Numbered from the stretch's first letter, positions 1 to 6,242 are shown. The stretch is DNA of 8,781 nucleotides from Lachnospiraceae bacterium (GCA_004556565.1 SFGN01000084.1:1-8781), one strand, 5' to 3'. Numbers and translations are program-made. Notes: a model not told the origin generated them from the sequence alone.

Positions 1-22
1 TGGTAGATGCTTTGAATTGCTT

Positions 23-56
23 GAGCCGTGTGAGGGGAAACTCTCACGCACGGTTC
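23..56 (+). ncRNA. Group II intron domain V (catalytic hairpin)
   Basis: This 34-nt hairpin has exactly the canonical domain V length. The lower stem pairs 23-29 (GAGCCGT) with 50-56 (ACGGTTC), including one G-U pair, and holds the catalytic AGC triad at 24-26. A two-base bulge sits at 48-49. The upper stem pairs 30-36 with 41-47 and is capped by a GAAA tetraloop at 37-40, the expected GNRA tertiary-contact loop. All parts needed for catalysis are intact, so nothing here suggests a dead intron. Confidence 0.95.
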
Positions 57-59
57 TTA

Positions 60-94
60 GAGGGGAAGGCGGTAGTAATACCGCTGACCTACTC
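60..94 (+). ncRNA. Group II intron domain VI with branch-point A91
   Basis: The basal stem pairs 60-62 (GAG) with 92-94 (CTC) and 63-65 (GGG) with 88-90 (CCT), leaving A91 bulged. The distal stem pairs 69-74 (GCGGTA) with 79-84 (TACCGC) around a GTAA tetraloop. A91 is the seventh base from the intron end at 97, where the lariat branch-point adenosine is expected. This supports both the 3' splice site and branching competence. Confidence 0.88.
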
Positions 95-97
95 GAC

Positions 98-1048
98 CGA
101 CCGTCAGATTTAGAGCAGCGTTCCGGTCGAATTATCCGTCAGGGAAATTCTAATCCCAAGGTGGAAATCTACCGCTATGTGACAAAGCAGACCTTTGACG
201 CCTACCTCTATCAGCTTGTGGAGGGCAAACAGAAATTCGCAAGCCAGATCATGACGAGCAAATCTCCGGTCCGATCAGCAGAGGATATAGACGAAACCGC
301 ACTGTCTTATGCTGAGATTAAAATGCTTGCAACAGGAAATCCTTATATCAAGGAAAAGATGGATCTGGACATTCAGGTACAGAAATTAAAGCTTCTAAAA
401 TCCAATTTCTTATCTGAAAAATACAGTCTTGAGGACAAGATAATTAGATACTATCCGCAGCGTATCACATCATTGGAAAACCGTATTGCCGGTCTGGAAA
501 AAGATGTGGAAACTGCAAAACAGCACCCGAAACCTATGGATGACCGCTTTGTCGGTATGGAGGTTCAGGGTGCTTTTTATTCGGAAAAAGCAGATGCAGG
601 AAAGGCAATCATTGACGCATGCAAGCAGATGACCAGTCCGGAAGCAATCCCTCTCGGCAAGTATCGTGGATTTGATTTGGAACTTTACTTTGATTCAGGT
701 AAACGTACTTATTGCGTGACGGTTAAAGGAGAAACCAGTAGGAGCGTTGATCTGGGAGATGATGTTCATGGTAACATTACTCGTATTGACAATGGTGTGG
801 AGCGATTTGTTGAAAGTTTGGAAACAGCTAAAAGCAGCCTTGAAGATACGAAGAATCAATTTGAAACCGCACAGAAAGAAGTGGCAAAGCCATTTGTGCA
901 GGAAGAAGAATTGAAGGTAAAACTGGCTCGGTTGGATGAGTTAAATATTCTGCTCAACATGGATAAAAAAGAAAATGAAATTGTCGGCAGCGAGCCTGAT
1001 GAGGGCGAAATATCAGAAAAACAAAAGGAGAAAACATATGAAAGATAA
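98..1048 (+). CDS. SNF2-type helicase of conjugative element, C-terminal exon (partial)
   Basis: This is the 3' exon (316 codons) of a very large helicase carried by Bacillota ICEs; full-length relatives often also carry an N6-adenine methylase-like region. It opens with RPSDLEQRSGRIIRQG, helicase motif VI (QRxGRxxRxG), whose arginines contact ATP in superfamily 2 enzymes. Next comes the family signature TFDAYLYQLVEGKQKFASQIM and a segment with SAEDIDETALSYAEIK. The remainder is largely coiled coil: one stretch runs roughly from LKLLKSNFLSEKYSLEDK to ENRIAGLEKDVETAK, and a second near the C-terminus from SLETAKSSLEDTKNQF to LDELNILLNMDKK. The N-terminal part, including Walker A and B, is upstream of the intron and not visible. 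The product probably unwinds or remodels DNA during transfer or establishment; this is inferred from context. The protein ends in Tyr-Glu-Arg, and its stop overlaps the next small gene by 11 nt. Confidence 0.88.
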   Translation, partial: RPSDLEQRSGRIIRQGNSNPKVEIYRYVTKQTFDAYLYQLVEGKQKFASQIMTSKSPVRSAEDIDETALSYAEIKMLATGNPYIKEKMDLDIQVQKLKLLKSNFLSEKYSLEDKIIRYYPQRITSLENRIAGLEKDVETAKQHPKPMDDRFVGMEVQGAFYSEKADAGKAIIDACKQMTSPEAIPLGKYRGFDLELYFDSGKRTYCVTVKGETSRSVDLGDDVHGNITRIDNGVERFVESLETAKSSLEDTKNQFETAQKEVAKPFVQEEELKVKLARLDELNILLNMDKKENEIVGSEPDEGEISEKQKEKTYER

Positions 1049-1120
1049 GAAAAAAGCCATCCCTATTTATGATGTGTGCTTTAGGGAAGATAACAAAACG
1101 GAGAAACGATATGAAAGATA
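1027..1120 (+). repeat. Imperfect direct repeat of an RBS-start block (1027-1047 and 1100-1120)
   Basis: Two 21-nt copies, 73 nt apart, match at 19 of 21 positions; the mismatches are at the 8th and 9th bases. Each copy holds GGAG, a short spacer and ATGAAAGATA. The first copy is the ribosome binding site and start of the 39-aa gene and also encodes the Tyr-Glu-Arg end of the helicase. The second lies inside the 39-aa gene, again encoding Tyr-Glu-Arg, and could start an 18-codon frame at 1111. The pattern suggests local duplication, or a deletion that left two similar gene starts side by side. Confidence 0.75.
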
Positions 1121-1157
1121 TTTTAAACTATTCAATAGAAGAAAGAAGGTGCAATAA
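1038..1157 (+). CDS. 39-aa hypothetical basic protein
   Basis: A short frame begins at ATG 1038 with AGGAG at 1026-1030, seven bases upstream. An in-frame ATG at 975 lies deep in the helicase gene and has no comparable site. The product is MKDKKKAIPIYDVCFREDN followed by a Lys/Arg-rich tail ending RRKKVQ. The phrase AIPIYDVCFRE faintly recalls the N-terminus of YodL-type proteins that often sit beside this helicase in related elements, so it could be a shrunken remnant; that is only an impression. It has no membrane segment or cysteine motif. It overlaps the helicase stop by 11 nt and shares one base (TAATG) with the next start, so it looks translationally coupled. Function unknown. Confidence 0.5.
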   Translation: MKDKKKAIPIYDVCFREDNKTEKRYERYFKLFNRRKKVQ

Positions 1158-2107
1158 TGGATTTTAAAACATTTTGTGATGATATAGAAAAAAATATTTT
1201 AGAGTATTTGCCAGAGCAGTATCAGAAAGCAGAGGTCATGATTAAGCCTGTTTTGAAAAATAATTCATTAGTACTTCATGGACTAACAATACGAAATCCG
1301 GACGAAAAAATCGTGCCAACTATGTATATGGAATACTATTATGAAAAATATCAAGCAGGTCAGGAAATAGAAAATCTGATGGAAAACATAGCTGTAGATT
1401 ATTTGGAACATTGTAACCCACAGATTGATTATCAAGTGGAACATATTATGGAACTTGATAATGTTAAAGACAAAATTATGCCAATTATTCTGAATGCAAA
1501 ACATAACAAAGATATGGCAAAGATACGTCCATCAACAAGAATAGATGATTTGGCAGTATTCTATCAGATTGTTTTGGAGAGATCTGAATATAGTACAGCA
1601 AGTGTAGCGGTTTCAAACGATATGATGGAAAAATGGGGAATTTCAACTGAAGAACTCCACCATATATCAATTGAAAACAATGAAAAATATAATCCTGTAC
1701 TGCTTACGGACATAGAATCAGTGCTTTTCGGAACACCGGAGAATTATTTGGAAATAGAAGGTAAAACACCAAAAAGTCCGCTTCTTGTGTTGTCTAATCA
1801 GACGAAATCTTATGGAGCGTCCGTTATTGCAAATCCGGCAGTACTTGAAAAAGTTGCAGATGCAGTTGGAGGAGATTATTATGTATTGCCATCATCTGTG
1901 CATGAGGTGCTGATCTGTCCGAAAGAAATTGTAAAAGAAATGGGAATGACACCGAAAGAACTCGGCAAAATGGTCAGGGAAGTAAATCAGCAGGAAGTTA
2001 GCAGAGATGAGGTGCTTTCTGACCATGTTTATTCCTATGATAGAGAAAACAAAGTGTTGGAAACTGTGAAAGAATCCAAGCAACGAAATATGGATATGGA
2101 ACGTTAG
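1157..2107 (+). CDS. DUF5688 family protein
   Basis: This 316-aa protein matches the DUF5688 family found in Bacillota ICEs and has no known biochemical role. Recognisable parts are an N-terminal segment (about 1-115, with YMEYYYEKYQAGQEIENLM), the block SVAVSNDMMEKWGISTEELHH at 149-169, and the C-terminal block LLVLSNQTKSYGASVIANP plus YYVLPSSVHEVLICP at 209-255. There is no signal peptide or membrane helix, so it should be cytosolic. The start at ATG 1157 is preceded by AAGGTG at 1146-1151. The first half of the gene is clearly AT-richer than its neighbours: a hand count gives about 32% GC for 1201-1500, against about 49% for 2161-2460. That suggests it was acquired separately from the transfer genes. 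It ends in Asp-Met-Glu-Arg. The family call is from memory of the pattern and is fairly secure. Confidence 0.78.
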   Translation: MDFKTFCDDIEKNILEYLPEQYQKAEVMIKPVLKNNSLVLHGLTIRNPDEKIVPTMYMEYYYEKYQAGQEIENLMENIAVDYLEHCNPQIDYQVEHIMELDNVKDKIMPIILNAKHNKDMAKIRPSTRIDDLAVFYQIVLERSEYSTASVAVSNDMMEKWGISTEELHHISIENNEKYNPVLLTDIESVLFGTPENYLEIEGKTPKSPLLVLSNQTKSYGASVIANPAVLEKVADAVGGDYYVLPSSVHEVLICPKEIVKEMGMTPKELGKMVREVNQQEVSRDEVLSDHVYSYDRENKVLETVKESKQRNMDMER

Positions 2108-2118
2108 GAAGCAGGTGA
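2106..2118 (+). promoter_or_regulatory. Ribosome binding region that decides the Toprim gene start
   Basis: Two overlapping Shine-Dalgarno-like strings lie here. AGGA (2106-2109), which overlaps the DUF5688 stop, would serve GTG 2115 at a spacing of 5. AGGTGA (2113-2118) would serve GTG 2124, also at a spacing of 5. Family members tend to begin close to (M)xYIxPEVV, which favours 2124. The sequence alone does not settle it; the two choices differ by three residues. Confidence 0.5.
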
Positions 2119-3080
2119 TCGCAGTGACATATATTGCACCGGAAGTCGTAACTGAAGCGAAACGGATGGACTTGCTGACGTATCTTCGCACCTATGAACC
2201 GGGGCAGCTTGTCAGAGTCAGTGGCAACACTTACTGTACAAGAGAACATGACAGCCTGAAGATTTCCAACGGGAAATGGATGTGGTGGTCCAGAGGTATC
2301 GGGGGCAGAACTGCCCTTGATTATCTCATAAAGGTTAAGGAGCTGAGCTTTATTGAAGCGGTGGAAACCATTATGGGAAATTGTGCTGTGACTGCTCTGG
2401 TGTATGAAACGGAGAGCCGAAGTTATGAAGAACAGCCGCTTCTTCTGCCGCAGAAAAGTCCAACCAGCGATGTCGTTACACAGTATCTTTTTGAGCGTGG
2501 CATTGATTATGAAATCATCAATGAATGTCTGGATAAAGAGCTGATCATTGAATCGCTGCCCTATCACAATGTTGTATTTATCGGCTATGACGATAAGAAA
2601 GAAGCGAAGTATGCAGCATATCGTGCGACCAATAAAAGCAGGATTATGGGCGACTGCACAGGAAGTAAAAAGCAATATTCCTTCCGACTGACAAATGAAA
2701 ACAGTACAGAAGTGCATTTGTTTGAATGTGCCATTGACCTGTTATCTTTTGCAACTTTAGCAAAGATAGAGGGAGAGGACTGGCGAAAACTGAACCTTGT
2801 TTCCTTGTCAGGTGTGTATTCGCCAAAGCAGGAAATGGAAAAATCAAAAGTGCCGGTTACACTTCAAAAACTGCTTGAGAAGAATCAGCAGATCAGCCGG
2901 ATTGTGCTTCACTTAGATAATGATATTGCAGGAAGAAAAGCAACAAAAACATTAGAAATTTTATTGAAAGACAGATATGAAGTCGTTGATGAACCACCCA
3001 AAAGCGGAAAGGATTTCAACGACTTTCTTTGTATCCAGTTAGGAATTTTAAAGCAGAACGAAAGGAGTTTTGAGAGATGA
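2115..3080 (+). CDS. DUF3991/Toprim domain protein (primase-like)
   Basis: This 321-aa protein resembles a stripped-down DnaG-type primase of mobile elements. Residues about 20-90 look like the CHC2 zinc-finger region of primases (SGNTYCTREHDSLKISNGKW, then GIGGRTALDYLI), but the usual set of zinc-binding Cys/His residues is mostly absent. A DUF3991-like middle section covers about 115-190. The Toprim domain follows: FECAIDLLSF carries the conserved acid Glu204, VLHLDNDIAG carries the Asp268/Asp270 pair, and KDFND at 299-303 ends the fold. Toprim domains use these acids to hold Mg2+ in primases and topoisomerases. It may prime complementary-strand synthesis on transferred DNA or process ends; the role is inferred. 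The start is GTG at 2115 or 2124. Its stop overlaps the next start in ATGA (3077-3080). It ends in Phe-Glu-Arg. Confidence 0.85.
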   Translation: MIAVTYIAPEVVTEAKRMDLLTYLRTYEPGQLVRVSGNTYCTREHDSLKISNGKWMWWSRGIGGRTALDYLIKVKELSFIEAVETIMGNCAVTALVYETESRSYEEQPLLLPQKSPTSDVVTQYLFERGIDYEIINECLDKELIIESLPYHNVVFIGYDDKKEAKYAAYRATNKSRIMGDCTGSKKQYSFRLTNENSTEVHLFECAIDLLSFATLAKIEGEDWRKLNLVSLSGVYSPKQEMEKSKVPVTLQKLLEKNQQISRIVLHLDNDIAGRKATKTLEILLKDRYEVVDEPPKSGKDFNDFLCIQLGILKQNERSFER

Positions 3081-3481
3081 ATGAAAAAATAACAGTGCTT
3101 CTGGTAGAACCGGGCAAGTATCCAAAACCGATTGAGATTGAAGAGACGTTGGAAGCGATGCAGGAAGTTGTCGGTGGAGATATTGAGGAATATATGCCAT
3201 TTGATGATGAGGTTGCCATTATCTGTAATGAGGAAGGAAAGATGAACGGCTCAGAGCTTAACCGGGCAGTCTATTCCAAAGATAAGCAGATTTTGGATGT
3301 GATTGCGGGTAAGTTTTTTGTTGCCTATGCTCCGTTTGAGTCAGAAAGTTTCCTCAGTATGCCAAAAGATCTGATGAAAAAGTATGAGGATAAATTCAGG
3401 TATCCGGAGCGATTTTATAAAACCCCGGAAGGAATTGAAGCCAAGGCATATAAGCCAGTGACAAAAGATATGGAGCGATAG
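3077..3481 (+). CDS. DUF3846 family protein
   Basis: This 134-aa acidic protein has the DUF3846 pattern: VLLVEPGKYPKPIEI at 7-21, VVGGDIEEYMPFDDEVAIIC at 31-50, then NEEGKMNG and LNRAV at 51-65, and DVIAGKFFVAY at 74-84. The family is common in ICEs, plasmids and phages of Bacillota. Its function is unknown, though its usual place beside replication and transfer genes suggests an accessory role. The start at ATG 3077 has AAAGGAG at 3061-3067 and overlaps the Toprim stop by four bases, so the two are probably translationally coupled. It ends in Asp-Met-Glu-Arg. The 19 bases at 3467-3485 match the end of the DUF5688 gene (2093-2111) at 16 positions. It is the last gene before the non-coding gap. 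Confidence 0.82.
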   Translation: MNEKITVLLVEPGKYPKPIEIEETLEAMQEVVGGDIEEYMPFDDEVAIICNEEGKMNGSELNRAVYSKDKQILDVIAGKFFVAYAPFESESFLSMPKDLMKKYEDKFRYPERFYKTPEGIEAKAYKPVTKDMER

Positions 3482-3535
3482 AAAGTGAAAATATGGGGCA
3501 CCCAAGGAGCGTGTATCATCTTAGCGAGCAGACCA

Positions 3536-3559
3536 TTTATACTCCTACAGTCGTATAAA
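3536..3559. repeat. Perfect 7-bp inverted repeat next to the putative nic region
   Basis: TTTATAC at 3536-3542 is mirrored by GTATAAA at 3553-3559 across a 10-base spacer. AT-rich symmetry with a long loop is typical of a relaxase or MobC binding hairpin at oriT, and atypical of a terminator because no T-run follows. An operator for a dimeric repressor is an alternative. Confidence 0.55.
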
Positions 3560-3572
3560 CGGTAAAGGCTCG

Positions 3573-3589
3573 TTAGGGGTTGCCCCTAA
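3573..3589. repeat. Perfect 7-bp inverted repeat TTAGGGG-TTG-CCCCTAA
   Basis: TTAGGGG at 3573-3579 and CCCCTAA at 3583-3589 form a tight hairpin with a three-base loop. The next bases are TACCCCAGTGAG, with no T tract, so it is unlikely to be an intrinsic terminator. It sits 13 bases after the first inverted repeat and probably belongs to the same oriT structure. Confidence 0.55.
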
Positions 3590-3617
3590 TACCCCAGTGA
3601 GAAAGGAACGATGATTT

Positions 3618-3752
3618 ATGAGAGAGATAGCATTGATTGCCTGCGGCTTGATCGTCGGAGGATTGGTTGGAGTCACATGGATGTGCTTGCTTCAGGTCAA
3701 GAAGGACAGACATTATATCATTCAGAGAAAGGAAGAACATGAAGATGAGTAA
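3618..3752 (+). CDS. DUF3789-like small membrane protein
   Basis: This 44-aa frame starts at ATG 3618. It encodes MREIALIACGLIVGGLVGVT, continues hydrophobic to about residue 26, and then has a charged tail ending EEHEDE. The single N-terminal membrane helix with glycine-rich GLIVGGLVGV followed by WMCLL fits the DUF3789 proteins that commonly precede mobC in these ICEs. The hydrophilic tail should lie in the cytosol. AAAGGA at 3602-3606 is the nearest ribosome binding site; its spacing to 3618 is rather long (11 bases), and ATG 3611 is closer but opens a different frame without this pattern. The gene overlaps the mobC start by 14 nt. The function is unknown; a membrane anchor or accessory for the transfer machinery is possible. 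Confidence 0.75.
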   Translation: MREIALIACGLIVGGLVGVTWMCLLQVKKDRHYIIQRKEEHEDE

Positions 3753-4086
3753 GAGAACAATTAAAAAACAGTTTTGGTTATCCCGCAGCGAAGCACAGGA
3801 TTTACAGAAGAAAGCAAAAAAGGCGTGTCTTTCTGAAGCCGGGCTTATCCGTCTGCTTTTGAAAGGATATGAGCCGAGAGAAAAACCAGATGCAGATTTC
3901 TATGAAGCAATGAAGGAACTGTCAGCAATCGGAAATAACATCAATCAGCTTGCAGTGAAAGCAAATTCACTCGGCTTTGTGGACGCACCACAGCTTAAAA
4001 AGGAAGCAGAGCGTTGGCACAAATTCCAGGCGGATATGGAACGTATTTATCTCAGACCGGATAAGAGCGAACTGAAATGGCAGTAA
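3739..4086 (+). CDS. mobC: MobC-like relaxosome accessory protein
   Basis: This 115-aa basic protein has the MobC layout. The N-terminal region MSKRTIKKQFWLSRSEAQDL resembles a ribbon-helix-helix DNA-binding fold, a helical part follows (SEAGLIRLLLKGYEP), and then comes the family hallmark ELSAIGNNINQLA at about residues 60-72. MobC proteins bind oriT and help the relaxase open the strands and nick. The start is taken at ATG 3739 because AAAGGA at 3728-3733 lies five bases upstream; ATG 3745 is possible. A longer frame reaching back to 3667 would run through the DUF3789 gene and is not credible. The gene overlaps DUF3789 by 14 nt and the relaxase by 10 nt, so all three are likely made together. 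Confidence 0.9.
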   Translation: MKMSKRTIKKQFWLSRSEAQDLQKKAKKACLSEAGLIRLLLKGYEPREKPDADFYEAMKELSAIGNNINQLAVKANSLGFVDAPQLKKEAERWHKFQADMERIYLRPDKSELKWQ

Positions 4087-5447
4087 CCAAGTTATGGTCT
4101 GTGAAAAGCAATCTGAAACAGGTCATTGACTATGCCGTCAATCCGGAAAAGACTGCGGCTGATGTTTATACGGAAGAACAGTATCAGGCATTGGCAGATG
4201 TCCTCAGTTATGCCAAAGATGAGGAGAAAACGGAACGGGAACTTTATGTTGATGCTATCAACTGTAATGTAGCGACCGCTCGTGATCAGTTCATAACAGT
4301 CAAAGAGCAGTATCAGAAAACAGATGGTATTCAAGCCTATCATGGCTACCTGAGTTTTAAAGAACAGAATATTACCCCGGAACTTGCACAAAAGATTGGG
4401 ATGGAGTTTGCCAATGAAATATGGGGCAACCGTTTTCAGGTCGTTGTTACGACACATTTGAATACAACACATTTGCACTGCCACTTTGTTGTCAATTCCG
4501 TTTCTTTTGTGGATGGGAAAAGGCTGTGGGGAGAAGAAAAAGCATGGTTTAAATTCCGGACAGTGGCAGATCGTATCTGTGAAAAATATGGATTGTATTA
4601 TAATCCGAAACCAAACCGCAGTAAGCAATCGTCTTATTACTATAAGCAGGAGCAGGCGGGAATGCCAACCCGGTATACGATGGTGCGTGAAGCGATTGAT
4701 GAAGCGATTGCACATAGTACGAACCTTAGAAGCTTTGATTATGCTTTGACGCAGATGGGTTATGAACATTCACTCAGTGAAAGCCGGAAGTATTGGACAA
4801 TCGTACCGAAAGGGTACACGAAACCGATCAGACTGAAAAATCTCGGAGAAGATTACACCGAAGAAGCTATCAAACGCAGGCTCATGGAAAATCAGAGAGT
4901 GCGTATCGTGCCATTTGCAAAGCAGACAGTGGTTATCCGGCAGTACCGATTGCCGACAAGAGAACAGAAAATTAAAAAGGTGGGTGGACTGTATGGTTTG
5001 TATCTGCATTACTGCTACAAGCTCGGTTACCTGCCAAAGTATAAAAAACAAAATACGAAAAGGCTTCATTATCTCTTAAAAGAAGATTTATTGAAGCTTG
5101 ATAAAATCACAGCAGAGACAAGGCTACTCGGACGGGAACATATTGTTACGGACGAGCAGCTTTTCTCATATAAAGCGTCACTGAAGGAACAGATTGAAAT
5201 TCTGATTGACGATAGAGCGCACCTGCGAAAAATATCCAGAACAAAGATGAGTGACGATGAGCTATCGAAAGTCAAAGGACAGATTCTGTCTATCAGTGGC
5301 AAAATCAGGGAACTGAGGAGAGAGGTTTGGTTATGTGATGACATTGCCGAAAGGTCAAAAGTCATGGAACAGAATCTTGAAACTATCAGAGTCGAAGAAG
5401 AAAAACAGGAGAGAAAGGAGCAAAACCGATATGACAAACGGAGGTGA
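4077..5447 (+). CDS. Relaxase / mobilization nuclease (MOBP-like)
   Basis: This 456-aa relaxase should nick oriT and pilot the single strand into the recipient. The N-terminus MAVTKLWSVKSNLKQVIDYA continues VNPEKT, the usual opening of ICE mobilization nucleases, with Tyr19 as the candidate nucleophile. The metal-binding motif is THLNTTHLHCHFVVNS with His127, His132, His134 and His136, followed by GKRLW. Residues 1-200 form the nuclease domain. The part after about 340 is Lys/Glu-rich helix, likely coiled coil, reaching a basic end (RYDKRR). The length is normal for the family and no catalytic residue is missing. The start at ATG 4077 lies within the mobC 3' end (10-nt overlap) and has no strong ribosome binding site of its own, which suggests coupled translation. 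The MOBP assignment is from motif appearance; a related Bacillota MOB subgroup is possible. Confidence 0.92.
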   Translation: MAVTKLWSVKSNLKQVIDYAVNPEKTAADVYTEEQYQALADVLSYAKDEEKTERELYVDAINCNVATARDQFITVKEQYQKTDGIQAYHGYLSFKEQNITPELAQKIGMEFANEIWGNRFQVVVTTHLNTTHLHCHFVVNSVSFVDGKRLWGEEKAWFKFRTVADRICEKYGLYYNPKPNRSKQSSYYYKQEQAGMPTRYTMVREAIDEAIAHSTNLRSFDYALTQMGYEHSLSESRKYWTIVPKGYTKPIRLKNLGEDYTEEAIKRRLMENQRVRIVPFAKQTVVIRQYRLPTREQKIKKVGGLYGLYLHYCYKLGYLPKYKKQNTKRLHYLLKEDLLKLDKITAETRLLGREHIVTDEQLFSYKASLKEQIEILIDDRAHLRKISRTKMSDDELSKVKGQILSISGKIRELRREVWLCDDIAERSKVMEQNLETIRVEEEKQERKEQNRYDKRR

Positions 5448-6237
5448 CGCAGCAGAGCAGGTCGTCCGGTTATCACTGGAAGGATTTGAAGTTGCTGCAA
5501 GACTCACAGGATCAGCCGCTAAGAATGTTGCTATTCTTCTTGCTTCAGTATTAAAGCAGGAAGCAACGCAGGCGAATAAGACCAGAGGAAAAGCAAGGCT
5601 GACCAATATGATTAAATCTGGGAAAGAATTGAAAGTCTTTTCTATTCCAAACAAGGATTTGAAGAAGTTTACTGAACAGGCAAAACGATATGGTGTTCTT
5701 TATTGTGTCCTTAGAGATAAAAACACAAAGGGAGATAATGTTCCAATTGATATTATTGCCAGAGCAGAGGATGCTTCCAAAATTCAGCGTATCGTCGAAA
5801 GATTTGAACTCGGTAAAGTAGATAAGGCTGCAATCGTAACGGAATCCCAGAAAGCAGTGGAGAAGCGGGAAGCTTTGGAAAAAGAGAAACCAGCAAAATC
5901 TAAGAATGAGATTATCACGGAGGAGGCTGTGCGAAAGCCATTACAGAAAGAGGAAAATGCACAGGCAAACCCCTCCGTCGCCAAAACGGACAAAAACCCT
6001 CCGTTAAGGCAAAACTCAGAGCCGGAAGATATGCGAACTGATAAGGGTGTCGCTGTAAATGAGCAGAAGAAACCATCGGTTAAAGAGAAACTTGACCATT
6101 ACAAAGCTCAGGCAAAACAGGAAAAAGAAGCAGATCGTAAAGAACCGGAAGTTGCTCAGACAAAGCGTAAATCTGCACCAAAGCAGACGGTACACAAACA
6201 GCCGAAATCAAAGCAGAAGAAATCGAAAGAGAGGTAA
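5431..6237 (+). CDS. PcfB-like DUF3801 protein with long charged tail
   Basis: This is a 268-aa protein starting at ATG 5431, with AAAGGAG at 5414-5420; a longer frame from 5335 would lie wholly inside the relaxase gene. Residues 1-135 match the DUF3801/PcfB pattern: GGDAAEQVVRLSLEGFEVA, AAKNVAILLASVLK, then KELKVFSIPNKDLKKFTEQA and YGVLYCVLRDK. In the enterococcal plasmid pCF10, PcfB acts with the VirD4-like receptor PcfC during transfer, so an adaptor role between relaxosome and coupling protein is inferred. From about 140 to the end the protein is low complexity, rich in Lys, Glu, Gln and Pro, and probably disordered. The relaxase stop is overlapped by 17 nt. The terminal Glu-Arg codons (GAG AGG) also form the ribosome binding site of the next gene. 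Confidence 0.82.
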   Translation: MTNGGDAAEQVVRLSLEGFEVAARLTGSAAKNVAILLASVLKQEATQANKTRGKARLTNMIKSGKELKVFSIPNKDLKKFTEQAKRYGVLYCVLRDKNTKGDNVPIDIIARAEDASKIQRIVERFELGKVDKAAIVTESQKAVEKREALEKEKPAKSKNEIITEEAVRKPLQKEENAQANPSVAKTDKNPPLRQNSEPEDMRTDKGVAVNEQKKPSVKEKLDHYKAQAKQEKEADRKEPEVAQTKRKSAPKQTVHKQPKSKQKKSKER

Positions 6238-6242
6238 GGAAC

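Larger units (their letters stand above)
1..97 (+). mobile_element. Group II intron, 3' end (5' part outside window)
   Basis: This is the last 97 nt of a group II intron, a self-splicing retroelement, in sense orientation inside the helicase gene. It contains a canonical 34-nt domain V (23-56) and a domain VI hairpin with a bulged A (60-94). It ends in AC at 96-97, matching the usual group II AY 3' end. The boundary is set at 97/98 because reading resumes at 98 with Arg-Pro-Ser-Asp-Leu-Glu-Gln-Arg, as expected after the Pro-Trp of the family motif PWRPSDLEQR. A TTG-initiated reading frame can be drawn from 17 through the intron into the exon, but its first 27 codons are intron RNA and not protein. 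The catalytic RNA core and any reverse transcriptase ORF lie upstream of the window. The RNA structure leaves little doubt about the identity; the intron class cannot be fixed from this fragment. Confidence 0.93.
3482..3617. other. 136-base intergenic region, candidate oriT
   Basis: This is the only real gene-free gap in the window, and it lies directly upstream of the DUF3789-mobC-relaxase group, the usual position of an origin of transfer. It holds two perfect inverted repeats (3536-3559 and 3573-3589), a weak TGGG-GCA-CCCA hairpin at 3494-3504, and an extra CCCC at 3592-3595 that could compete for the GGGG at 3576-3579. Between the two main repeats is CGGTAAAGGCTCG (3560-3572). Relaxases of this broad class usually nick a few bases beyond an inverted repeat, so this is the likeliest nic zone. 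No convincing -35/-10 promoter pair was found. The assignment rests on position and symmetry only. Confidence 0.55.

Noticed and set aside
17..97. TTG-initiated N-terminal extension of the helicase frame
   Set aside because: These 27 codons lie within intron domains V and VI; the frame is open by chance and the RNA structure explains the bases.
1111..1167. 18-codon ORF starting MKDILNYS
   Set aside because: It has a plausible ribosome binding site but is very short, overlaps two other frames, and may only be a by-product of the 21-nt repeat.
1998..2717. 239-codon minus-strand open frame
   Set aside because: It lies antisense to the DUF5688 and Toprim genes, has no recognisable domain, and its composition is that of a reverse-frame shadow.
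3573..3595. Intrinsic terminator from the GGGG/CCCC hairpin
   Set aside because: No T-run follows the stem; the next bases are TACCCCAGTGAG. An oriT-associated hairpin is more likely.
4092..4769. 225-codon minus-strand open frame
   Set aside because: It is antisense to the relaxase, whose HxH motif and start context are clear; the reverse product has no family pattern.
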